The position numbers were made by a program, and so were the translations under genes. From Planctomycetota bacterium (lineage in GTDB: Bacteria; Planctomycetota; MHYJ01; JACPTZ01): 34,662 bases of DNA. Below the pieces are notes generated by a model. The model did not search any database and was not told where the DNA came from. It saw only the letters and a program-made list of their open reading frames with translations. Numbering within the stretch: the first letter of the stretch is position 1; the number at the start of each line of letters is the position of its first letter. This document shows positions 24,230 to 30,504 of the stretch, piece after piece. Location of the stretch: positions 1 to 34,662 of the forward strand of contig JACPTZ010000058.1 of assembly GCA_016192525.1 (NCBI GenBank), in the 5' to 3' direction.

Positions 24230-26089
24230 CTAGGGGTGGCGGATGAGTTTGACCTCCGTCCGCGTCGCTAGTCCGGACACATCAGCCGTGATCCACTGTT
24301 TCCAGGTTTCGTAGCCTTGGGACTCAACCCGGAGTTCAATCGGGCTGGTCTTCTCGTACGCGATCGAGAACGTCCCGCGCACACTCTGCGTGACGCGCGT
24401 CCCCTTTCCCGAGGGGGACGACACAGTCACGGAAGCACCTGAGATCGGCTCTCCGGTCGTGGAATCGGATATGGTCCCGGTGATAGTCACAGTGCCTGCG
24501 ACATCGGGCATGTCACTCGGATCGAGCTTGACGGTCACTTCTTCGGACTCCTCAGGAGCCAGGATGACATCGAACCGACCCTCCTGGAACTTCGGCGATC
24601 GCACGGCGAACTGCTGGGGGCCGGGCGACAGGCCAGGATAAGTGAATCGCCCTTCTTCATCTGTTGTGGCCCGACACGCCATGGTGACGTGTGGCTCAGG
24701 TATCTGCCCATCAACCAGCAGGTAGACGCTCGCGGCGGGAATCCCCCTCCCTGTCTGGGACTCTACGACTTTGCCCACCACCTTTGCCCCGGAACGAAAC
24801 TCGGGGGTCACGCTCTGCGTCTGATCTTCCAGGACAGTCACATCGAAATCGGAATATTCATTTGGCGGAAGGGGTAGACCGGGCGGCGCGGACGATAGAT
24901 CGGGAGCTCGGCCCCGCAGAGTGATATTGAAGCGACGACCCGCTGAGAGAAGCAGAGAATCGTCCCGATACGCGGACGGCTTCTGCAATCTTGGGTCGCG
25001 GCCCACAAAGGGCCATGCATTATACCTATAGAGCGCACGATCATAGGCGTGGGAGTCACCGAGCCACACGGGTTCCAGAACGGTGCCGGGATTCAACAAG
25101 TCCCGTATCGTCACAGAGTAGTCGGACCCCTGGTGTCCGTTCGGGAAGGACAATTGAACAAACCCCTTCCCGGAGGGAGGGTCCTTCTTCATCGGGATCT
25201 CCACCGGTGCGGATCGCGGGGGGATTAGAGTTTCCACGAGTTCGTAACGGCCCAGGGAATCCTCCACTCTTACATTCACTCCTGCCCCGGCCGGCACGCA
25301 GGGGTAGCGGAAGTGGCCGTCAACCTCGATCGTGACTTGGTGACCTAGGCAGACATAGCGCTTTCCATCGACATCGTACACAATCTCGGATTCCTCTCCA
25401 TCGACGTCCTCGAACTCGCACGAGAGTTCGAGATCGGCGATGTGGGACGGCGCGACTCCGCGCACCCAGCCCTCGAGGATCCACGCGCGCTGCAACGGAA
25501 TTCGGACGTCAATGAACTGCCCCTTCGAGACATCCGGGAGTTTGAGCGAGATCGCGGCGAACCCTTCTGCATGCACGTTGGCGCGTGGAGGCCCCGCTCC
25601 GCAAAGGGGGAGCCGGAAGACGGCCAAACCTTCCCTGTTGGTGCGCAAGAGCGATAGCCATCGCTCATACATGGTCTCATCAGTCGGATTGACGATGACG
25701 CTGTTTTCGAGGAAGGTGTGTTCATAAAACTGAATACACGCGTTCGGGATTGGGATGCCCACACGATCGGTGACGAAGATTCTCATCCCCTGGTCCAAGG
25801 GCGCAGGGGGCCAATCTCGGGGTACAGATAGCGCCGTCCGAGGAATCGCCGCAGGCGGGGAATCTCTCGCTACACGCGGGGACCCAACCTGCGCCTCTCC
25901 CCGATCTTCAGCCTTCTCCGGCGTCCTGGGTGAGGAACTGTCCGCGTGTGGCGGAGGAGCCGCCTCCCACCTGAAGAGGAGAAGAAAGACTGCCAGCACG
26001 CCTACAAGAAGACACAGCAGGAGACCGGCCCAACGCCTACGCTCATTCTGGGGGCGGGCGGGCTCGTATATGGGCGAGGTTCCTGGCAC
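24230..26089 (-). CDS. Membrane-anchored protein with carboxypeptidase-regulatory-like domains
   Basis: A 619-residue protein with a GTG start at 26089 and AGAGG upstream. One membrane helix is at about 20-40 (AGLLLCLLVGVLAVFLLLF), then a Pro/Ser-rich linker to about residue 95. The exported part contains several beta-sandwich units of the carboxypeptidase-regulatory kind: DRVGIPIPNACIQFYE (about 108), GKVVESQTGRGIPAASVYLLVDG (about 445) and GTISDSTTGEPISGASVTVSS (about 545), each ending in a T/DxxGxF-type turn (TTDEEGRFTYPGLSPG). It may bind carbohydrate or stabilise a surface complex; no catalytic domain is seen. Its GC is visibly lower than that of the flanks, and it follows the 225-residue gene by 30 bases on the same strand, so the two likely form one transferred unit. 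Confidence 0.8.
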   Translation of the reverse strand: MPGTSPIYEPARPQNERRRWAGLLLCLLVGVLAVFLLLFRWEAAPPPHADSSSPRTPEKAEDRGEAQVGSPRVARDSPPAAIPRTALSVPRDWPPAPLDQGMRIFVTDRVGIPIPNACIQFYEHTFLENSVIVNPTDETMYERWLSLLRTNREGLAVFRLPLCGAGPPRANVHAEGFAAISLKLPDVSKGQFIDVRIPLQRAWILEGWVRGVAPSHIADLELSCEFEDVDGEESEIVYDVDGKRYVCLGHQVTIEVDGHFRYPCVPAGAGVNVRVEDSLGRYELVETLIPPRSAPVEIPMKKDPPSGKGFVQLSFPNGHQGSDYSVTIRDLLNPGTVLEPVWLGDSHAYDRALYRYNAWPFVGRDPRLQKPSAYRDDSLLLSAGRRFNITLRGRAPDLSSAPPGLPLPPNEYSDFDVTVLEDQTQSVTPEFRSGAKVVGKVVESQTGRGIPAASVYLLVDGQIPEPHVTMACRATTDEEGRFTYPGLSPGPQQFAVRSPKFQEGRFDVILAPEESEEVTVKLDPSDMPDVAGTVTITGTISDSTTGEPISGASVTVSSPSGKGTRVTQSVRGTFSIAYEKTSPIELRVESQGYETWKQWITADVSGLATRTEVKLIRHP

Positions 26090-26119
26090 TGCTGTGACCT
26101 CTTCTGTCCGTCGGGGTTG

Positions 26120-26797
26120 TTACTTCACGGCACCTTCAAAGGAATCGAGTCCTCCCGAGATGATATCCTTGGCGGCCGCACGGACTTCCTTGGGAAACTT
26201 TTCAGTGAATCTACCTTTGGCACCTTGAAACGTCAACTTCATCAGCGACTGTCCAAAATCATCGAGCCGCTTTTGAGCCGCCGCCTTTGCCTTGTCCCAT
26301 TTCTCGGTATCTTTCTGCGCCTGTTTCGCCGCCTTCTCGGGAGAGAGGTTCGGCGAGAGGAACGTGCCCGGCAAATGGAACACATAGGTCTGGAAGTCGC
26401 TCTTTGTGCTTACGGCCACAACCTTCGGCGGGTTCGAGTTGTCGAGACACACTCCCACTCCGGCGACGATGTAGAAAGTCTCCGCGAACCCGTAGCCCGC
26501 CGCCCATCCGTGGGCGGTCATGTCCTGATTGGCTTTTCCGCTGATCGTGATGTCGCTCCCTTCCGTGCGCCCTGGAAAACCAATGCCCACGGCGCTCCGC
26601 GGGTCATGCTCGAACAGACGATCGGGCTCCGAAAGCAACTTGCCCTGTTCGCTCCTCACGTACGTCGCACGCGCAATCGATCTGGAGACGAATTCGTTCC
26701 CTCCAACGCGCAGGGTCAACTCGATCTCGGGTTCTACCTCACCGGAGCCCGCCAGAGAAAAGGGTTCCTGCAGCGCCTTCTTGATGAAGTGCTTCAA
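26120..26797 (-). CDS. Unidentified protein, probably N-terminally truncated
   Basis: A 225-residue frame starting at a TTG (26797). It begins KHFIKKALQEPFSLAG, and the frame continues upstream without a start codon into the repeat end at 26816-26838, so the natural N-terminus may have been lost when the RAYT copy arrived. The body has a central beta-rich part (ESDITISGKANQD-type pattern; FAETFYIVAGVGVCLDN) and a C-terminal helical, Lys-rich part (PEKAAKQAQKDTEKWDKAKA). No family recognised. It shares the lower GC of the next gene and is 30 bases upstream of it. Confidence 0.6.
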   Translation of the reverse strand: MKHFIKKALQEPFSLAGSGEVEPEIELTLRVGGNEFVSRSIARATYVRSEQGKLLSEPDRLFEHDPRSAVGIGFPGRTEGSDITISGKANQDMTAHGWAAGYGFAETFYIVAGVGVCLDNSNPPKVVAVSTKSDFQTYVFHLPGTFLSPNLSPEKAAKQAQKDTEKWDKAKAAAQKRLDDFGQSLMKLTFQGAKGRFTEKFPKEVRAAAKDIISGGLDSFEGAVK

Positions 26798-26878
26798 TCC
26801 CGGGATCTTTGTCTCGGACCGTATCGCAAATCAGAAATGATCATTGACGAGGGGGCGGCGGCGGGGTGGGCTCTCGGG

Positions 26879-27180
26879 ATGAGCCGGGCGGTGCGGATCG
26901 AGTTTTCGGGGGCATGGTACCACGTGATGGCCCGTGGTGTGGCGAGGATGCCCACGTTTCTCGATGACGAGGACCGCCGGACCTTCTTGCGGAAGCTGGG
27001 GCGGCTGGTGGAGGACGCGCGGTATCTGAAGGAGCGTTCAAGGTACATCCACCTCCATCCAAACCGGCCCCTCGATACGCCCGCCAATCCCTCGGGGCGG
27101 CCGCCCCGGGGGCGGCCTACTCGGGAGCGGCGGGCTACTCGGGGCGATCGGGATTCGGAGAGGCCGGCGGAGCGGTATCC
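26879..27180 (+). pseudogene. RAYT pseudogene with internal deletion and repeat insertion
   Basis: From ATG 26879 the frame reads MSRAVRIEFSGAWYHVMARGVARMPTFLDDEDRRTFLRKLGRLVE, then jumps to DARYLKERSRYIHLHPNR. Relative to the intact copy, 189 bp (63 codons) are missing between two copies of CTGGTGGAGG (22747-22756 and 22936-22945 in the intact gene); one copy remains at 27005-27014. The loss removes both HUH histidines and the tyrosine. At 27066 a palindromic CCCGAGTAG-type repeat interrupts the gene; similarity resumes after it at PAERY (about 27160). The -10 of its promoter is also damaged. Confidence 0.88.
27066..27125 (-). repeat. CCCCGAGTAG palindromic repeat inserted in the RAYT pseudogene
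   Basis: In reverse orientation: CCCGAGTAGG, a GC-rich hairpin centred near 27106, then CGTATCGAGGGGCC (consensus CGTAACGAGGGGCC). A second partial CTACTCGGGG follows at 27131-27140. Homology of the flanking DNA to the intact transposase on both sides shows that it arrived by insertion. Confidence 0.65.
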
Positions 27181-27290
27181 GTGGAAACATCGCGCGATCG
27201 CGAGCCGGCGTCCCGCCTGGAGGATCTCGGGAGACGGTGGCGATAATACTCAACATTCGACACGTACAACGACTCCCGCGCCTCTCCTTC

Positions 27291-27320
27291 TTGACGGTCC
27301 GCCCCCGCTTGTCCTACCCT
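27291..27320 (+). promoter_or_regulatory. Promoter of the GNAT gene
   Basis: TTGACG (27291-27296), 18 bases, TACCCT (27315-27320), about 31 bases before the GTG at 27352. GGGAGGGACGAGGG lies between, giving a ribosome-binding site. Confidence 0.5.
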
Positions 27321-27351
27321 GTCGGCGAGGGAGGGACGAGGGAACCAGCCG

Positions 27352-28119
27352 GTGCACCGCATCCGCCCCCTCCGCACGATCGCCGAGTATCACGCCTGCG
27401 AACGGCTCCAGCAGAGGGTGTGGCAGTTCGCCGACCGGGAGATCATCCCGTCGAACGAACTCATCACCATCGCCCACAACGGCGGATGCGTGATCGGGGC
27501 CTTCTCCGGACGGAGGATGGTCGGGTTCTGCTTCGGCTTCCCCGCCTGGCGGAACGGCGAGACCTACCACTGCTCCCGCATGCTCGCCATCCTCCCCGGC
27601 CTGCGCGACCGCGGACTCGGATTCCGGCTGAAATGCGCCCAGCGGGCCTTCGTCCTCCGGCAGGGGCTGAAGCGCATCCGCTGGACCTTCGACCCGCTCC
27701 AGGCGCGCAACGCCTTCTTCAACATCGAGAAGCTCGGCTGCACCGCCTCCGAGTACTCCGTCGATCACTACGGTCCCAGCACGGCAATCTTCAACCGCGG
27801 GCTCCCCACCGATCGCCTCATCGCCGACTGGGAGATCGGGTCGGCCCGCGTCGTCGCCGCGCTCCGCCGGACCCGCCGGGCCGGGGGCGTCCCCGTCCGC
27901 CGCCCCCCGACGGGGACCCTCCGCTGCGAAATCCCGCCCAACATCGAGGTCCTCCAGCGCTCCGCCCTCCCGCTCGCCCGGCGATGGCGTCTCCGGGTGC
28001 GCCGGGCGCTCCGCCTCGCCTTTCGCCGAGGTTTCGAAATCACCGGGGTGTCGCGCCGGCCCGATGGAGACGGGAGGCGGTGCGCCTACCTCCTGAGCCG
28101 GCGCGACCTCCACCGCTGA
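27352..28119 (+). CDS. GNAT-superfamily N-acetyltransferase-like protein (COG3375-like)
   Basis: A 255-residue protein starting at GTG 27352. The N-terminal half resembles predicted GNAT proteins of the COG3375 type: ACERLQQRVWQFADREIIPSNELI, then GGCVIGAFSGRRMVGFCFGFP, the acetyl-CoA-binding turn near LPGLRDRGLGFRLKCAQR (about 82-99; R-D-R-G-L-G replaces the Q/RxxGxG/A loop) and IRWTFDPLQARNAFFNIEKLG. The C-terminal half is Arg-rich with few landmarks. The substrate is unknown. It lies between a dead transposase and a nested palindrome element. Confidence 0.75.
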   Translation: MHRIRPLRTIAEYHACERLQQRVWQFADREIIPSNELITIAHNGGCVIGAFSGRRMVGFCFGFPAWRNGETYHCSRMLAILPGLRDRGLGFRLKCAQRAFVLRQGLKRIRWTFDPLQARNAFFNIEKLGCTASEYSVDHYGPSTAIFNRGLPTDRLIADWEIGSARVVAALRRTRRAGGVPVRRPPTGTLRCEIPPNIEVLQRSALPLARRWRLRVRRALRLAFRRGFEITGVSRRPDGDGRRCAYLLSRRDLHR

Positions 28120-28165
28120 CATCGAGGGCGCCGGGACGCGGATCGCACCTGCGGCGTCTCTTCCA

Positions 28166-28348
28166 AGAGCGCCTATCAGAATGACCGCCGTAGCATGTCA
28201 TCCTGAGGCCGCCCCGCAGCACGTGCTGCGGGGCCGAAGGATCACCCGTCTGGGACCGGCTGGGCACTGAGCTGGTGATCCTTCGCCTCGCCCGCCAAAC
28301 GGAGGCGGGCGAAGCTCAGGATGACAAGTTCATTCTGATAGGCGCTCT
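28166..28348. repeat. Nested palindrome (MITE-like) with 19-bp terminal inverted repeats
   Basis: Outer ends AGAGCGCCTATCAGAATGA (28166-28184) are perfectly inverted at 28330-28348. Inside, TGTCATCCTGAG...GAAGGATCACC (28196-28246) faces its own inverse (28274-28325). Each inner arm holds a further hairpin: CCCCGCAGCA/CGTGCTGCGGGG (28212-28233), and TCGCCCGCC with GGCGGGCGA around 28288-28312. No coding frame. It could also act as a transcription barrier between the GNAT gene and the kinase. Confidence 0.85.
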
Positions 28349-28352
28349 AGAG

Positions 28353-28380
28353 TTGACTTCGCCGCTTCGCCTGCTAGACT
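28353..28380 (+). promoter_or_regulatory. Promoter of the deoxynucleoside kinase gene
   Basis: TTGACT (28353-28358), 16 bases, TAGACT (28375-28380), about 80 bases before ATG 28462. It begins 4 bases after the MITE-like element, so the element either landed next to the promoter or brought its -35. Confidence 0.5.
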
Positions 28381-28461
28381 GTCGGCGCGGATCGGCGCGG
28401 TTCGACGCGCCACGCACACCTCTGACCGGGGAAGGGGGCTTCCCAGGAAGGGGGTCGCATC

Positions 28462-29088
28462 ATGTTCATCGGGGTCGCGGGCATCATCGGGGCGGGGAAG
28501 TCCACCTTCACCCAGCAACTGGCGGAACACCTCGGCTTCGAGGCCGCCTACGAGCCGGTCGAGAAGAACGTCTACCTCGCCGACTTCTACAGGGACATGC
28601 GCCGCTGGGGCGCGATGATGCAGATCTACCTCCTCGCGAAACGGTTCGAGCAGCACCAGCAGATCGTCTGGTCGTCCGGACCGGGCGTGGTGCAGGACCG
28701 GACCATCTACGAGGACACGATCTTCGCCCAGATGCTCGCCGACAGCGGGCACATCGACGCCCGCGACTACGCCACCTACCGCTCTCTCTTCGAGATGATG
28801 AAGCGCTTCCTCGCCTATCCCGACGTGATCGTCTACCTCCGGGTCCATCCCGAGGTGGCCCACGGCCGCATCCAGAAGCGCGCCCGGTCGGTCGAGAACA
28901 CCATCACGATGGACTACCTCCTGAAGCTGAACGCCGGGTACGAGAAGTTTGTCTCGGAGATCGGACGCTGGACCCGCGTGGTCACCTTCGACTGGAACGA
29001 GTACGGCGACGTGGCCGACGTGGCGGAGCGGGTGCAGGAGGAGGCGGCGAAGTCGGTGGATTTTCTGCGGGATTTGAAGAGGATTTGA
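28462..29088 (+). CDS. Deoxynucleoside kinase (deoxyadenosine/deoxyguanosine kinase family)
   Basis: A 208-residue P-loop kinase that phosphorylates deoxynucleosides for salvage. The P-loop is GIIGAGKST (7-15); E31 in YEPVEKN fits the base-side catalytic acid; DRTIYED (79-85) is the conserved DRS-like motif; the LID region is RIQKRARSVENTITMDYLLKL (from about 136). Length and motifs match the bacterial dAK/dGK family. The specific nucleoside cannot be told. The thymidine kinase gene follows after 454 bases, so salvage genes are clustered. AGGAAGGGGG before the ATG supports the start. Confidence 0.92.
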   Translation: MFIGVAGIIGAGKSTFTQQLAEHLGFEAAYEPVEKNVYLADFYRDMRRWGAMMQIYLLAKRFEQHQQIVWSSGPGVVQDRTIYEDTIFAQMLADSGHIDARDYATYRSLFEMMKRFLAYPDVIVYLRVHPEVAHGRIQKRARSVENTITMDYLLKLNAGYEKFVSEIGRWTRVVTFDWNEYGDVADVAERVQEEAAKSVDFLRDLKRI

Positions 29089-29270
29089 AATGTGAGACGG
29101 GAGACGTAAGACGTAAGACGTAAAAACGCAGAACGTAAAAACGTAAAACGTAATGGAGGAAGCGGATCGGAGCCAGGATGTCAACCCGAGGCGGCTCCCT
29201 TTCCGAGGGTCGCTTCGCCACAAGGACACAGAGACTCTAGCCCGGACTATTCGTGAACCAGATACCGTAG

Positions 29271-29307
29271 CCCCGAGTAGCGGGCCGCAGGCCGCGTAAC
29301 GAGGGGC
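29271..29307 (+). repeat. CCCCGAGTAG palindromic repeat, copy 2
   Basis: CCCCGAGTAG (29271-29280), a short hairpin CGGGCCGCAGGCCGCG, then GTAACGAGGGGC. It faces copy 3 (29340-29387) as an inverted pair about 32 bases apart. Confidence 0.8.
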
Positions 29308-29339
29308 GGCCCAGGCCACGCGGCCTCGAATGCAGGGCC

Positions 29340-29387
29340 GGCCCCTCGTTACGGCTCCGCAGCACGTGCTGCGGGGCCTACTCGGGG
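29340..29387 (-). repeat. CCCCGAGTAG palindromic repeat, copy 3
   Basis: On the minus strand: GCCCCGAGTAGG, then a hairpin around CCGCAGCACGTGCTGCGG, then CCGTAACGAGGGGC. The same hairpin core is found inside the unrelated repeat at 28212-28233, so cores can be exchanged between families. Confidence 0.8.
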
Positions 29388-29542
29388 CCTCGGCAATCCG
29401 CAGGAACGCTCTCTCGCCGGGGAACGCCGGAGAACTCGCGAATAATCCGGGCCAGGAATCACCAGGGCGGAATTGTCTCCTTCTTTTGCGCTCTAAGTTA
29501 TGCGCTCTTAAGTCCTCGCGTCTTACGTCTTACGTTTTACTC

Positions 29543-30103
29543 ATGCACATCCTCCCCAACGGCACCGGCTGGATCGAAGTCATCTGCGGGAGCATGTTCT
29601 CCGGCAAGACGGAGGAACTCATCCGCCGGGTGAGGAGGGCCGCCCTCGCGAGGCAGACGGTCCGGGTCTTCAAGCCCGACACCGACACGCGATACGCCGC
29701 CGACGCCGTTGTGTCGCACGACCGGCAGCGGCTCCCGAGCGTGGCGGTCCGCACGGCGAGGGACATTCTGCGGCGGACGCGCCGGGACGTGCAGGTGGTG
29801 GGGATCGACGAGGCGCAGTTCTTCGGGTCGGACCTCGTCCCGGTCTGCGAGGCGCTCGCCGACCGGGGCGCCCGCGTGATCGTGGCGGGACTCGACCAGG
29901 ACTATCGCGGGCGGCCCTTCGCCCCGATGCCGGAGCTTCTGGCGGTGGCGGAGTTCATCACGAAGAACCTCGCCATCTGCATGCGCTGCGGCAACCCGGC
30001 GAACCGCTCCTATCGGAAGTCGGCCACGCGCCGCCGGATCGCCATCGGCGCGGCGGAGCGATACGAAGCGCGGTGCCGGAGGTGCTTTTGCAGGCGGAGG
30101 TAA
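29543..30103 (+). CDS. tdk: Thymidine kinase, type II
   Basis: A 186-residue enzyme that phosphorylates thymidine with ATP. The P-loop GSMFSGKTEEL starts at G16 (K22). DEAQFF (89-94) is Walker B. The zinc-binding lasso has C146 and C149 (CMRCGNPANRSYRK) with C178 and C181 (CRRCFC). All type II landmarks are present and the length is normal. ATG 29543 is preferred although the frame is open to 29330, because the upstream part is repeat DNA. A thymidine kinase next to a dNK-type kinase indicates a salvage locus. The ATG directly follows an 8-bp-type micro-repeat, and no Shine-Dalgarno is visible. Confidence 0.94.
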   Translation: MHILPNGTGWIEVICGSMFSGKTEELIRRVRRAALARQTVRVFKPDTDTRYAADAVVSHDRQRLPSVAVRTARDILRRTRRDVQVVGIDEAQFFGSDLVPVCEALADRGARVIVAGLDQDYRGRPFAPMPELLAVAEFITKNLAICMRCGNPANRSYRKSATRRRIAIGAAERYEARCRRCFCRRR

Positions 30104-30107
30104 TCCT

Positions 30108-30347
30108 ACTACGCTACTCTGCAGAAGCGTTTCCGGGAAGCGGTGGGCTTCGGCGATGTGTCATCCCGAGGAGGCCGCCCGCTGTTTGGGCGGCCGACGA
30201 GGGATCTTGCCCGTAAGGCGCTCTTCCCGGAAGCACGGAGACGTTCGCACCAGATTCGTCGCGTCGGGCGAAACGGCCGCCCGACGCTCGGAATGACATG
30301 ATGCGTCAGGGATTGCGTCGCGCGCGGCCGTTCCAAAGTAGCGTAGT
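30108..30347. repeat. Second nested palindrome (MITE-like) element
   Basis: ACTACGCTACT (30108-30118) is inverted at 30337-30347. Inside, TGTCATCCCGAG (from 30159) followed by a hairpin of GGCCGCCC/GGGCGGCC faces CTCGGAATGACA (ending 30298), preceded by its own hairpin GTCGGGCG...CGCCCGAC. The layout matches the element at 28166-28348, but the outer ends differ. Confidence 0.75.
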
Positions 30348-30397
30348 GGGAGTAAGGGACCGTCAGGAAACAACTGCGACACGTGTCCGGGAATTGT

Positions 30398-30422
30398 AGG
30401 GGCGGGGCTTGCCCCCGCCCCC
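30398..30422. repeat. GC hairpin repeat
   Basis: A perfect 9-bp stem GGGGCGGGG (30399-30407) and CCCCGCCCC (30413-30421) with loop CTTGC, preceded by TTGTA. It looks like a REP-type hairpin rather than a terminator, as no T-run follows. It lies about 80 bases before the histidine kinase start. Confidence 0.7.
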
Positions 30423-30504
30423 TGGTTGGCGCCGCCGCCAGCGGGCCGCACCCCCCATGAGATTGATCGCCGCGAACCCCTGAATCGCCCTGTTGAGGCC
30501 ACCC

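Larger units (their letters stand above)
26816..27265 (+). mobile_element. Decayed second RAYT element
   Basis: The left end GGACCGTATCG...ATCAGAAAT (26816-26838) and the adjoining promoter region are nearly identical to 22558-22620. The gene inside is dead. The right end is uncertain: 27244-27266 keeps 15 of 25 positions of the intact right end (for example ATTCGA-ACG), so this boundary is approximate. Confidence 0.6.
29089..29542. repeat. Non-coding stretch filled with repeats between two salvage genes
   Basis: After the kinase stop comes a micro-repeat run of GACGTAAG/ACGTAAAA units (about 29094-29154). Then come two CCCCGAGTAG palindromes in opposite orientation (29271-29307 and 29340-29387; the second carries the same CGCAGCACGTGCTGCG core as 28214-28231). 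Last comes a run of the micro-repeat in reverse orientation (TCTTACGTCTTACGTTTTAC, about 29520-29540) directly before the thymidine kinase ATG. No gene seen. Confidence 0.8.
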
